Shown here: positions 14,705 to 23,137 of the stretch, piece by piece
Position numbering within the stretch: position 1 is the stretch's first letter
Layout of the letters: each line of letters opens with the position of its first letter
NCBI GenBank assembly: GCA_900113385.1
Contig: FOPE01000029.1
Span: forward strand, 1-43,400
From: Lachnospiraceae bacterium C7
Lineage (GTDB): Bacteria; Bacillota; Clostridia; Lachnospirales; Lachnospiraceae
Length of the DNA: 43,400 nt
Direction of reading: 5' to 3'
Notes under the pieces: model-generated
Database searches by the model: none
What the model was told of the DNA's origin: nothing
The model's input: the letters and a program-made list of their open reading frames with translations, nothing else
Program-made: the position numbers and the translations under genes

Positions 14705-14733
14705 ACTTTAGCACTGAACTGTAAATATGTCAA
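14705..14733 (-). promoter_or_regulatory. Promoter of the attenuated hypothetical gene
   Basis: On the minus strand TTGACA (14728-14733) and TAAAGT (14705-14710) are 17 bases apart. Transcription from about 14698 gives a 150-base leader. Confidence 0.6.
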
Positions 14734-14878
14734 CAAGGAAATTAGTGATATGACGAAAAAAATATGGGAGCAAGAAAAATGTTTAAACACAAAATATATT
14801 CACAAAAATGAAGGTATATTTATATAAGTTAAAGTGCACAAATGAAAAGAAAAAAATAAAAAAAAGTTGTATAAAATG

Positions 14879-14906
14879 CTTGCAATTTTAAAAAATGTCG
14901 TATAGA
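14879..14906 (+). promoter_or_regulatory. Possible promoter and leader of the PTS operon
   Basis: CTTGCA (14879-14884), 16 bases, TATAGA (14901-14906) is the best candidate. Downstream, 14925-14990 is richer in G and C than its surroundings and carries a direct repeat TGACGG (14932 and 14942) and a short CGGAA/TTCCG pair. Nothing matches a sigma-54 promoter. The leader to the first ATG is about 160 bases. The part from 14734 to 14878 shows no gene. Confidence 0.35.
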
Positions 14907-15071
14907 ATGTCATTCAGATGCAAGATAGCTGTGACGGTTGTTGACGGAATGCAAATAGCGCGTGTGTTCCGCGGGGAATCAAAAGCACGGATTAAATAGA
15001 GTTTTTAATCATATACACAGCAAGTTTAATGTGCATTATTACAAAATCCTAGAAGAAAGGAAGTAAGAGAA

Positions 15072-16052
15072 ATGGTAGGAATTATTATTGCCAGCCATGG
15101 AGAGTTTGCTGCTGGAATTTACCAGTCAGGACAGATGATCCTTGGAGAGCAGGAAAACGTCAAGGCTTGTACTTTAAAGCCTAGTGATGGGCCTGAGGGA
15201 ATTAGAAAACAAATGGAAGACGCCATCGCATCTTTTGATGATCCTTCACAAGTTCTTTTCTTGGTTGATCTTTGGGGAGGTACTCCATTCAATCAAGCAA
15301 GTGCATTGATTGCAGGTCATGAAGATACTTGGGCAATTGTTTCTGGACTTAATTTGCCAATGCTTATTGAAGCTTATGGCGCAAGATTTACTTCAGAATC
15401 AGCACAAGAAATCGCAGGAATGATTGTAGAAACTGCAGTTGAAGGAATCAAAACAAAACCTGAGTCATTAATGCCAAAGAAAAAAGAGGCAGTAGCTCAG
15501 ACAGAGGTAAAACAGGGAACAATCCCAAAAGGAACAGTAATTGGAGACGGCCACATGAAATATGTGTTAGCTAGAATTGACACAAGACTTTTGCATGGCC
15601 AGGTTGCAACCGGTTGGACAAAAGCAGTTCAGCCAAACAGAATTATTGCTGTTTCAGACTCAGTAGCACATGATGCATTGAGAAAACAAATGATTGAACA
15701 AGCAGCACCTCCAGGGGTAAAAGCACATGTTGTTCCAATTGAAAAAATGTGTGAACTTGATAAAGACACACGTTTTGGAAATACAAAAGCTATGCTTTTA
15801 TTCGAGACACCACAGGACGCTTTAAGAGCTATCGAAGGTGGAGTTCAGATTAAAAAACTCAATCTTGGATCGATGGCACACTCACTTGGAAAAGTTGTAG
15901 TTTCAAAAACAGTTTCCATGGACAAAAAAGATGTGGAAACTTTAGAGAAGTTAAAGAAACTTGGAGTTGAGTTTGATGTAAGAAAAGTTCCCGGTGATGC
16001 ACCAGAAAATTTCGATGCTATGCTTAAAAAAGCAAAAGCAGAATTAGGTTAA
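15072..16052 (+). CDS. manX: Mannose-family PTS enzyme IIAB
   Basis: 326 residues with fused IIA and IIB domains. IIA (1-125): MVGIIIASHGEFA with phosphoryl-accepting His9, and FLVDLWGGTPFNQA. An Ala/Lys/Pro linker (about 130-160) leads to IIB (163-326): LARIDTRLLHGQVATGW with His175. It passes phosphate from HPr to the sugar during uptake. Family members import mannose, glucose, fructose or amino sugars; the sugar is not determined by sequence. The ATG follows AGAAAGGAAG. The operon continues with IIC, IID and a DUF956 gene. Codon use is more GC-rich than in neighbours, fitting high expression. Confidence 0.92.
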   Translation: MVGIIIASHGEFAAGIYQSGQMILGEQENVKACTLKPSDGPEGIRKQMEDAIASFDDPSQVLFLVDLWGGTPFNQASALIAGHEDTWAIVSGLNLPMLIEAYGARFTSESAQEIAGMIVETAVEGIKTKPESLMPKKKEAVAQTEVKQGTIPKGTVIGDGHMKYVLARIDTRLLHGQVATGWTKAVQPNRIIAVSDSVAHDALRKQMIEQAAPPGVKAHVVPIEKMCELDKDTRFGNTKAMLLFETPQDALRAIEGGVQIKKLNLGSMAHSLGKVVVSKTVSMDKKDVETLEKLKKLGVEFDVRKVPGDAPENFDAMLKKAKAELG

Positions 16053-16065
16053 GGAGGAAAAATAA

Positions 16066-16887
16066 ATGTCAGGAATTTCAATATTACTAATTATTATAGT
16101 AGCATTTTTGGCTGGTATTGAAGGAATCCTCGATGAGTTCGAATTCCATCAGCCATTAGTAGCTTGTACATTAATTGGTATCGTTAGTGGACATCCACAT
16201 GAAGGAATTATCTTGGGCGGTACTTTACAAATGATGGCACTTGGATGGGCAAATATCGGTGCCGCAGTAGCACCAGATGCTGCACTTGCATCTGTTGCAT
16301 CAGCAATTATTATGGTTTTAGGTTTAAACGGTGGTACAGTAGATACAACAAAAACAATTTCATCTGCAATTGCAGTTGCAATTCCACTTTCAGTAGCAGG
16401 ATTATTCTTAACAATGATTTGTCGTACAATCGCAATTCCAATTGCGCATTTACAGGATCAAGCAGCAGAAAGAGCTGATTTTAAGGCAATTGAAATGTGG
16501 CAATGGGTTGCTATTTGCCTTCAGGGTATTCGTATCGCAATTCCAGCAGCAGCACTTTGCTTCGTTCCAGCAAAAACAGTAACAGGCGTATTAGATATGA
16601 TGCCAGCATGGTTATCAGGCGGTATGACAGTTGGTGGTGGAATGGTAGCTGCTGTAGGTTATGCAATGGTTATCAATATGATGGCAACAAAAGAAGTTTG
16701 GCCATTCTTTATCATTGGTTTCTGTCTTGCAGCACTTAACCAATTAACACTTATTTCTCTAGGATTAATCGGAATTTCAATCGCACTTATCTACATTGGA
16801 CTTAAAGAAGCAGCTAAGTCAAGTGGCGGAAATGGCGGTGGTGGATCCGGAGATCCATTAGGTGATATAATTAATGATTATAAGTAG
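16066..16887 (+). CDS. manY: Mannose-family PTS enzyme IIC
   Basis: 273 residues, a polytopic membrane permease subunit. Family signatures include LLIIIVAFLAGIEGILDEFE, QPLVACTLIGIVSG and LGGTLQMMALGWANIGAAVA. The C-terminus ends in a Gly-rich stretch (GGNGGGGSGDP). It forms the sugar channel with IID. The ATG follows AAGGAGG, 13 bases after the IIAB stop. Confidence 0.92.
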   Translation: MSGISILLIIIVAFLAGIEGILDEFEFHQPLVACTLIGIVSGHPHEGIILGGTLQMMALGWANIGAAVAPDAALASVASAIIMVLGLNGGTVDTTKTISSAIAVAIPLSVAGLFLTMICRTIAIPIAHLQDQAAERADFKAIEMWQWVAICLQGIRIAIPAAALCFVPAKTVTGVLDMMPAWLSGGMTVGGGMVAAVGYAMVINMMATKEVWPFFIIGFCLAALNQLTLISLGLIGISIALIYIGLKEAAKSSGGNGGGGSGDPLGDIINDYK

Positions 16888-16899
16888 GAGGAAAAAGTG

Positions 16900-17823
16900 A
16901 TGGAAATGAATAAAAAAGTAAAATTAAGTCCAAGTGATTTACAAGCAGTTGCATGGCGCCATCAATTCCTACAAGGATCTTGGAACTATGAGCGTATGCA
17001 AAATGGTGGTTGGTGTTATTCAATTATCCCAGCTATCAAAAAATTATATTCAAGTAAAGAAGAACAAGCAGCAGCATTAAAACGTCATCTAGAGTTTTAT
17101 AATACACAACCATATGTATCGGCACCAGTTATGGGTGTAACATTAGCCCTTGAAGAGGAACGAGCTAACGGAGCACCAATCGATGATGCAACAATCCAAG
17201 GTGTAAAAGTAGGTATGATGGGACCTTTAGCAGGTGTAGGTGATCCAGTATTCTGGTTTACACTTCGTCCTATTTTAGGAGCATTAGGTGCTTCGCTTGC
17301 AATGTCAGGAAACATTATAGGACCAATCCTATTCTTTGTATTATGGAATGTTATCCGTTTAGCTTTCTTATTAACAACAGTTGACTACGGATATAAAGTA
17401 GGTATGGAAATTACAAAAGATTTATCAGGTGGATTACTTGGTAAAATCACTCAAGGTGCATCTATTTTAGGTATGTTTATCATTGGAGCATTGGTAGAAA
17501 GATGGGTAAGTATAAGCTTTACACCAATTGTTTCTAAAATCACACAGCCAGCAGGAGCATTTATTGACTGGGATAAACTTCAACCTGGAGCTGATGGAAT
17601 AAAAACAGCGTTAGAACAGTACAATGCATTAGGTGCAAATGGCTTAAATGAAATTAAAGTAACAACATTACAGCAGAACTTAGATCAATTAATTCCAGGT
17701 ATTGCAGCCTTAGGATTAACATTATTATGTTGTAAATTATTAAAGAAAAACATATCTCCAATTGCAATTATTCTTGGATTATTCGTTATCGGTATAGCTG
17801 GAAGATTCTTTGGATTTATGTAA
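16900..17823 (+). CDS. manZ: Mannose-family PTS enzyme IID
   Basis: About 307 residues. Family signatures include WRHQFLQGSWNYERMQNGGW and GPLAGVGDPVFWFTLRPIL, with membrane helices in the C-terminal half. It forms the translocation complex with IIC. AGGAGG at 16886-16891 is 8 bases before the ATG at 16900; a GTG one codon earlier is less well spaced. Confidence 0.92.
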   Translation: MEMNKKVKLSPSDLQAVAWRHQFLQGSWNYERMQNGGWCYSIIPAIKKLYSSKEEQAAALKRHLEFYNTQPYVSAPVMGVTLALEEERANGAPIDDATIQGVKVGMMGPLAGVGDPVFWFTLRPILGALGASLAMSGNIIGPILFFVLWNVIRLAFLLTTVDYGYKVGMEITKDLSGGLLGKITQGASILGMFIIGALVERWVSISFTPIVSKITQPAGAFIDWDKLQPGADGIKTALEQYNALGANGLNEIKVTTLQQNLDQLIPGIAALGLTLLCCKLLKKNISPIAIILGLFVIGIAGRFFGFM

Positions 17824-17856
17824 AAAAATATCATTTAGATGTAAAATATAATCATA

Positions 17857-17885
17857 ATACCCCGCTTGAAATTTAAGTGGGGTAT
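17857..17885 (+). terminator. Hairpin between IID and DUF956 genes
   Basis: ATACCCCGCTT pairs with AAGTGGGGTAT (one G-U). The following bases are TAAACTTATT, without a good T-run, so it may only partly stop transcription or mark an mRNA end that protects the PTS message. Confidence 0.55.
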
Positions 17886-17909
17886 TAAACTTATTGTTAG
17901 GAGGAAAAT

Positions 17910-18284
17910 ATGGTACAATCACAAAATAAAAAAGTGGATTTAACAATAAAGGGTACATCATATATGGGCATTGCAAGCTATGGAGATATTATGATAGGAG
18001 ACGAAGCTTTTGAATATTATAATGAAAAAAATGTAAAAGACTTTATACAAATACCATGGGATCAAGTTGAATATGTATCAGCATCTGTGTATTTTAATAA
18101 ATGGATTTCACGTTTTGCTATTTTCGTAGAAAACGGAAGCAGAAGCTTTAGTTTCTCATCACGAGATAATAAAAAGGTCCTAAGAGCTATTAATAAATAT
18201 GTTCCATCAAATAAATTGTTGAAATCGCCTACTTTTCTAGGGGTAATCAGAAAAGGACTATTTAGTTTGTTTAAAAAACATTAA
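17910..18284 (+). CDS. manO: DUF956 family protein of mannose PTS operons (ManO-like)
   Basis: 124 residues matching DUF956, a family found at the end of mannose-PTS operons and called ManO in lactic acid bacteria. Core: LTIKGTSYMGIASYGDIMIG, DFIQIPWDQVEYVSASVYF and RFAIFVENGSRSFSFSSRD. Predicted PH-like beta-barrel, no membrane segment. The ATG follows TAGGAGG. Its role is thought to be regulation of the PTS, but this is not shown by sequence. Confidence 0.85.
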   Translation: MVQSQNKKVDLTIKGTSYMGIASYGDIMIGDEAFEYYNEKNVKDFIQIPWDQVEYVSASVYFNKWISRFAIFVENGSRSFSFSSRDNKKVLRAINKYVPSNKLLKSPTFLGVIRKGLFSLFKKH

Positions 18285-18297
18285 TACGGTAAAAAAT

Positions 18298-18843
18298 ATG
18301 AAAAATAGCGAAAATATAAACGAAAAGGGAGATATATTCAGGAAAGCACTAAAAAACTTTATGTTTGATGTGGCAAGTGGTGGAGCAATAAAACACTTGA
18401 CAGACAAGGGGTTCACCACAAAAGAAATAAAAGAAAAATTAGATTTTCCAACGCCGGAAAATGTGATAATGGAAGCATCTTGGAATCGATTAGTTTCTAA
18501 AAGGATTATATTGTTAGAAGATCCCAACGAAAAACTTCCAGAACAAAATTATAAGTATGTTAAAGTCTATGGAAAATACGGAAAAACTTCATTAAAACGT
18601 GTTTTGATAGATGAAAATGAAAACGGAATTAATGACATTAAAAAAGAAGACTACGCTCCAATTAATTTTGGGGTTTTAATTTATAAAGATCAAAAAGCAT
18701 TTGAAAAAAGTTTAAATGTATTAGAAGAAAGAGATAAAGACTACATTTTAGGACTACCCTGGCCGAAAAAAATAGTGTATCATAAAATGGATAATAGAAT
18801 GAAACGAATTTTAAGAAAGTTGAGGGAACAAAATGGAAAGTAA
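18298..18843 (+). CDS. Conserved hypothetical protein
   Basis: 181 residues, no domain recognised. Notable segment MFDVASGGAIKHLTDKGFTT then KEIKEKLDFPTP, suggesting a small helical domain, and a basic C-terminus (RMKRILRKLREQNGK). I believe similar proteins occur in other Lachnospiraceae. The ribosome binding site is weak, and the start lies 13 bases after the DUF956 stop, so translation may be coupled. Its end overlaps the rhomboid gene by 11 bases. Confidence 0.6.
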   Translation: MKNSENINEKGDIFRKALKNFMFDVASGGAIKHLTDKGFTTKEIKEKLDFPTPENVIMEASWNRLVSKRIILLEDPNEKLPEQNYKYVKVYGKYGKTSLKRVLIDENENGINDIKKEDYAPINFGVLIYKDQKAFEKSLNVLEERDKDYILGLPWPKKIVYHKMDNRMKRILRKLREQNGK

Positions 18844-19408
18844 ATTTGGGAGAATAAAAGTTTCCAATAATTCGCCGGTGATTGTTATATTTTCTTTGAT
18901 GTGCGTAGTAGCGTTTTTTATTAATGGTATGACTCAAGGAACAGCGAATAGGGCACTTTTTAGTGTGTACAGGGCACCTTTGACAGATCCATTTACCTAT
19001 GTAAGGATGTTTGGACATATTTTTGGCCATGCAAACTGGAATCATTTGATAAGCAATTTGACGTTGATTTTAGTCGTAGGACCACTTTTAGAAGAAAAGT
19101 ATGGTTCGCGAAATATGATAATAGTAATTGTAGTGACAGCATTAATAACGGGATTAGTCAACTATACTTTTTTTCCAAGTGTTAGATTGCTAGGGGCAAG
19201 TGGAGTGGCTTTTGCCTTTGTTTTGCTTTCTCCGTTTACGAATATGAAGCAAGGTTATATTCCTATAACATTTATTTTAGTAGTAGTGATTTATCTTGGT
19301 GGCCAAGTATATGAAGGATTATTTGTGAGAAACAATATTTCAAACATAACTCATATTATTGGTGGAATTATAGGAGCAGTTCTAGGATATAGAATGCAAA
19401 AAGAATAA
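18833..19408 (+). CDS. Rhomboid-family intramembrane serine protease
   Basis: 191 residues with six hydrophobic segments. Rhomboid signatures: HANWNHLISNLTL (His66, His71, Asn75), the GASG catalytic motif (Ser123) and THIIGGIIG with His174 as the catalytic partner. It is short, close to the minimal six-helix core, and cleaves membrane proteins within or near their membrane segments. The ATG follows GAGGGAAC and overlaps the preceding gene, so they are cotranscribed. Confidence 0.85.
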   Translation: MESKFGRIKVSNNSPVIVIFSLMCVVAFFINGMTQGTANRALFSVYRAPLTDPFTYVRMFGHIFGHANWNHLISNLTLILVVGPLLEEKYGSRNMIIVIVVTALITGLVNYTFFPSVRLLGASGVAFAFVLLSPFTNMKQGYIPITFILVVVIYLGGQVYEGLFVRNNISNITHIIGGIIGAVLGYRMQKE

Positions 19409-19415
19409 AAAAGAA

Positions 19416-19454
19416 AATCTTTTGTGTATTTTTGAATATGCAAAAGATTTTTTT
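19416..19454 (+). terminator. Intrinsic terminator after rhomboid gene
   Basis: AATCTTTTG and CAAAAGATT form a 9-bp stem followed by TTTTT. Confidence 0.8.
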
Positions 19455-19519
19455 ATTGTGTCGTTATGAATAGAAATATGGTATTATTTATATACTAATA
19501 ATTAAATTTAGGAGGATAT

Positions 19520-20401
19520 ATGGCAACACTTGGAAATCCAAAGAATACGATAGCCGTATTACAAAAATATAATTTTAATTTTCAAAAAAAATTTGGTCAA
19601 AACTTCTTGATTAATACAGGAGTGCTTGAGGATATAATTGAAGCAGCTGATATTACAAAAGATGATTTTGTTGTAGAAATTGGACCAGGAATTGGTACAA
19701 TGACACAGTATTTATGTGAGAATGCAAGGGAAGTTTTAGCGGTAGAAATTGATACACATCTTATTCCGATTTTAAAAGATACACTTCAAGAATATGATAA
19801 CGTAGAAGTTATCAACGAAGATATCTTAAAAGTAGATATTAATGCAATAGCAAATGAAAAGAATGGTGGAAAACCTATTAAGGTTGTAGCCAATTTACCA
19901 TATTACATTACAACACCAATTATAATGGGACTTTTTGAAAGCCATGTTCCAATTGAAAGTATTACAATTATGGTACAAAAAGAAGTTGCTGATAGAATGC
20001 AAACTGGTCCTGGTTCAAAGGATTATGGTGCATTGTCTTTGGCAGTTCAATATTATTCAAAACCAGAAATAGTATTAACAGTACCACCAAGTTGTTTTAT
20101 GCCACAACCAAAAGTGGGTAGTGCAGTAATAAAACTTACAAAACATGAAACAGTACCAGTTCAAGTCGATGATGAAAAAATGTTATTTAAAGTTATTAGA
20201 GCATCCTTTAATCAGAGAAGAAAAACATTAGCTAATGGCTTGAAAAATTATGGAGGAATTCCACTTACTAAGGAACAAATTGAAGAAAGCATTGAAGAAC
20301 TTGGTGTGATTAAGAATATTCGAGGCGAAAAACTTTCTTTAGAGCAGTTTGCAGAACTTAGTAATATTGTAGGAAGAAAAATTAAAGAAAATCAAAAATA
20401 A
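19520..20401 (+). CDS. rsmA: 16S rRNA dimethyladenosine transferase RsmA (KsgA)
   Basis: 293 residues. It dimethylates the two adjacent adenines near the 3' end of 16S rRNA (A1518 and A1519 in E. coli numbering) with S-adenosylmethionine. Motifs: KKFGQNFLIN, the cofactor loop VEIGPGIGT (52-60), Asp and Glu residues of AVEID and NEDIL, and the catalytic NLPYY (125-129). The C-terminal domain has FKVIRASFNQRRKTLANGL. The ATG follows TTAGGAGG. Loss of this enzyme gives kasugamycin resistance in other bacteria. Confidence 0.95.
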   Translation: MATLGNPKNTIAVLQKYNFNFQKKFGQNFLINTGVLEDIIEAADITKDDFVVEIGPGIGTMTQYLCENAREVLAVEIDTHLIPILKDTLQEYDNVEVINEDILKVDINAIANEKNGGKPIKVVANLPYYITTPIIMGLFESHVPIESITIMVQKEVADRMQTGPGSKDYGALSLAVQYYSKPEIVLTVPPSCFMPQPKVGSAVIKLTKHETVPVQVDDEKMLFKVIRASFNQRRKTLANGLKNYGGIPLTKEQIEESIEELGVIKNIRGEKLSLEQFAELSNIVGRKIKENQK

Positions 20402-20419
20402 AACAATAAGAGGAGTAAA

Positions 20420-21076
20420 ATGGAAATTAATAAACAAAATGAAGAACTAGAACAAGAAAAAACTCTAGAACAACAAGATTGCTCTAGACAAAATCCAGGC
20501 CAGGATCCATACCAAAACCAAAATCAGTGGCAAGGCCAGGATTCATACCAAAATTATAATATGTATGGTCAAAATAACCGATACAATAATAGGGAGTATC
20601 AGTGCGGAGATCCATCAAAAATAAGTGAAGTTCCAAGAAATCTGTTATTAGTTATATTTCCACTTCAAGTTATAGTAGCATTTATAACAATTGGTCCATT
20701 TGTGGCATCTGTGAAACAAACATTACCTGAGATAACTAATATTATGAGTTTGTCAGCAAAAATGATATATACTCCAGATTTTATTATTTGGAATCGTTTT
20801 TTGAATGTGGTTGCTATAATTATGTATGGAGCATTTGTTTTTGATTTGTATAAATTAAAAAAAGCTGGATACAAAATAGGAGCAGCAACGATATTTGCTA
20901 TTATTTGTCCAAAACTATATTTGCTATGGAGAAATCATTTACTTGGAAGAAAAATGAAGGGTATAGCTATATACACAATTATGGTAGTTGTTTTGGATAT
21001 AGTAGCAACTATTATTAAGGTTTTATTAGTTATGAATGTTATTATGACATCATATCAAAATTTATTAGTTTCGTAA
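20420..21076 (+). CDS. Gln/Asn-rich N-terminus, multi-pass membrane protein
   Basis: Not recognised. 218 residues. The first 65 are hydrophilic and rich in Gln, Asn and Tyr with a near-repeat PYQNQNQWQGQDSYQN. Then come about four membrane helices (LLLVIFPLQVIVAFITIGPF, a second near 125-145, a third IGAATIFAIICPKLYLLW, a fourth IYTIMVVVLDIVATIIKVLL). The ATG follows AGAGGAG. It lies 18 bases after rsmA and is probably cotranscribed. Proteins of this layout are common in Clostridia, with unknown role. Confidence 0.65.
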   Translation: MEINKQNEELEQEKTLEQQDCSRQNPGQDPYQNQNQWQGQDSYQNYNMYGQNNRYNNREYQCGDPSKISEVPRNLLLVIFPLQVIVAFITIGPFVASVKQTLPEITNIMSLSAKMIYTPDFIIWNRFLNVVAIIMYGAFVFDLYKLKKAGYKIGAATIFAIICPKLYLLWRNHLLGRKMKGIAIYTIMVVVLDIVATIIKVLLVMNVIMTSYQNLLVS

Positions 21077-21128
21077 TTTTATAGGGAATTTTATTATAAC
21101 GTCCAATTATGGAGGGGAAAAAGAAGCT

Positions 21129-22742
21129 ATGAATCTTGAAAAATATAATAAAAATATACAAAAATTTATGAGACAAATCTTAAAATACAGAGGAAATGAT
21201 GCAAAAAAAACCTTAGAAATTTGTAGTGAAATGCTTATTTATGGTACACAAACCGCTATCGGAATAGCGTGTGGCTTTGCCTATTATTTTAGAGGTGAAG
21301 TAAGTTACTGGTTAAATGATAATAAGCAATTCTTTGACAATAGTACTAAGGCCCTTCCATACCTACATCAAGAAGAAGAATGGGATTTAATGGCAGAATG
21401 TTACAATAGAATGGGTATTTCTACTGCAAATGGTGGAAATGCCCCTATTGCTATGGATTATTATCTTAACGGTCTAAAATATGCCGAATTATCTGGCGTG
21501 GAACACATAAAAAGTTTAATTGAGTTGAATATAGGAATTTTGTACTCATCAGTAGGTCGCTACGAAGAAGCAAAAGAAATGTTTTGTAGGGCTTTAACAT
21601 ATTATAGGAAGAACAAAACATTAAAATACTATGACACTTACATGATGTGTGTTTACGCAAATTTGGTTAAGACATATATAAGACAAAGTCTATACGATAA
21701 GGCAGAAAAAATTATAAAAATTGTGAAAAAAGAACATTGGGAAGGCGCTGAAGATATTGATAGACTTTCTTTGCTTACTATAGAAGCAATTTTTTATCAT
21801 AAATTAGGAAAAATAGAAAATAGAAACAAGTGTATAAAAGAAGTATCTGAAAAAATAAGCAAAAACATGGGAATAATTGATATATTTGAGGATTTTGAAG
21901 AATATTGTAGCATGTTATTAGAAACAGATATGGATGAAGATTTTTGGAAAGCAGTTAATACATTTGAACCAATAGTAAAAAATGCAAGGATGTTATATTT
22001 TCAAATGCAAACAGTTACATTAAAGCTTAAATATTATAGAAAAAATGGAAAAGGTGCAGATTATTTGAAAGCAGCAGGCCTTTTTTATGAATATTATGAG
22101 ATTATGGAAAAAGAAAATAATGCTATGGCTAAGACTATGTTAGAAATTCGCACGAACTTGGAAAAAGCGAATATAGAACGTAAAAAATATGAAAAAGAAA
22201 ACAAAAAACTTCATCAGAAATCAGAAATTGATGAACTTACACAAATGGCTAATCGCTATAAATTAAAGGATTATGCAGAACAAGTCTTTGCAGATTCTTT
22301 AGAAGAAAATAAAAGTCTAGTTGTAGAAATATTAGATATTGATTATTTTAAAGAATATAATGATAATTATGGTCACCAAGCAGGGGATAAATGTCTTATT
22401 GAAATTTCGGATATCATAAAAGAAGTGGCCTCTGAAAATCATGGATTTTGTGCAAGATATGGCGGCGATGAATTTATTATTATATATAAAGATATCGATA
22501 TTGAAAAAGCTAATAAGTTAGGTGCAAAACTCCAAAAGAAAATAAAGGAAAGCAATATTGAACATAGGTTTTCACAAGTGGAAAATAGAGTTACATTATC
22601 CCAAGGTATTTGCTGGGATATACCAAAAGAAGAATTTAAATTGTGGGATTTTTTGCATGCAGCTGATATAATGCTTTATGACGTGAAAAATATAGGAAAA
22701 AATAATTATAAAGTAGGAACAATAGATGACTCAAGAAAATAA
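21129..22742 (+). CDS. TPR-like repeat protein with C-terminal GGDEF diguanylate cyclase domain
   Basis: 537 residues. The first 340 are helical repeats of TPR type ([39 protein letters not shown]), then a short coiled coil (about 345-365) and a GGDEF domain: [38 protein letters not shown] and ARYGGDEF (GGDEF at 445-449). The active site is intact, so it should make cyclic di-GMP. The RxxD feedback site upstream of GGDEF is missing. No membrane segment, so it is a cytoplasmic enzyme controlled through its repeats. The ATG follows TGGAGGGG. It overlaps the next gene by 17 bases. Confidence 0.85.
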   Translation: MNLEKYNKNIQKFMRQILKYRGNDAKKTLEICSEMLIYGTQTAIGIACGFAYYFRGEVSYWLNDNKQFFDNSTKALPYLHQEEEWDLMAECYNRMGISTANGGNAPIAMDYYLNGLKYAELSGVEHIKSLIELNIGILYSSVGRYEEAKEMFCRALTYYRKNKTLKYYDTYMMCVYANLVKTYIRQSLYDKAEKIIKIVKKEHWEGAEDIDRLSLLTIEAIFYHKLGKIENRNKCIKEVSEKISKNMGIIDIFEDFEEYCSMLLETDMDEDFWKAVNTFEPIVKNARMLYFQMQTVTLKLKYYRKNGKGADYLKAAGLFYEYYEIMEKENNAMAKTMLEIRTNLEKANIERKKYEKENKKLHQKSEIDELTQMANRYKLKDYAEQVFADSLEENKSLVVEILDIDYFKEYNDNYGHQAGDKCLIEISDIIKEVASENHGFCARYGGDEFIIIYKDIDIEKANKLGAKLQKKIKESNIEHRFSQVENRVTLSQGICWDIPKEEFKLWDFLHAADIMLYDVKNIGKNNYKVGTIDDSRK

Positions 22743-23004
22743 AAAAAATTATACATACATTGTAGAGTGTAGCGATGGAACTTTGTATACAGGCTGGACT
22801 AACGATTTAAATAATAGAATAAAAACTCATAATAGTGGGAAGGGTGCAAAATATACTAAGACAAGACGTCCTGTCAAATTGGTGTATTATGAGGTCTTTC
22901 CCACTAAAGAAGAAGCAATGAGCAGGGAGTGGCATATAAAGAAAATGACTAGACAGGAGAAAAAATGCCTAATTAAAAATCTTGACATTGACATGAAAAG
23001 TTGA
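22726..23004 (+). CDS. GIY-YIG domain protein, YhbQ/YazA type
   Basis: 92 residues, a single GIY-YIG nuclease domain. Core [20 protein letters not shown] (Tyr11 and Tyr21-Gly23 area), Arg31 and the metal-binding Glu68 in SREWHIKK. These small proteins resemble the UvrC N-terminal domain; their function in bacteria is not settled. Translation overlaps the end of the GGDEF gene. Confidence 0.85.
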   Translation: MTQENKKNYTYIVECSDGTLYTGWTNDLNNRIKTHNSGKGAKYTKTRRPVKLVYYEVFPTKEEAMSREWHIKKMTRQEKKCLIKNLDIDMKS

Positions 23005-23015
23005 TAAACTTGAAA

Positions 23016-23024
23016 TGTTATAAT
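23016..23024 (+). promoter_or_regulatory. Extended -10 promoter upstream of the DEAD-box helicase
   Basis: TGTTATAAT gives a TGn extension and perfect TATAAT (23019-23024). The -35 is poor at 17 bases but several TTGACA/TTGATA sequences lie just upstream (22982, 22988, 23001). Transcription would begin near 23031, before the hairpin at 23059. Confidence 0.5.
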
Positions 23025-23058
23025 ATTAATTAGAATAACGAACACAATCCAGGTTACT

Positions 23059-23087
23059 AGAACGCTGAATTCAGCGTTCTTTTTTTC
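23059..23087 (+). terminator. Terminator, possibly an attenuator of the helicase gene
   Basis: AGAACGCTGAA and TTCAGCGTTCT are perfect complements, followed by seven T. It ends the GIY-YIG transcript. Because a promoter at 23016-23024 lies before it, it could also act as a regulated stop in the helicase leader. A second hairpin, GAATGTCC/GGACATTC (23092-23117), lies just before the helicase ribosome binding site. Confidence 0.8.
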
Positions 23088-23137
23088 GGTAGAATGTCCA
23101 TGGACAAGGGGACATTCGGACATAAGAAAGGATATAT

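Noticed and set aside
14925-14960. Sigma-54 promoter for the mannose PTS operon
   Set aside because: The GG-N10-GC spacing is absent; the TGACGG and TGCAA sequences are at the wrong distance.
16245-16739. Frames of 77 and 80 codons inside the IIC gene
   Set aside because: They are alternative frames of a clear PTS membrane protein with unnatural Ser/Tyr/Cys-rich composition.
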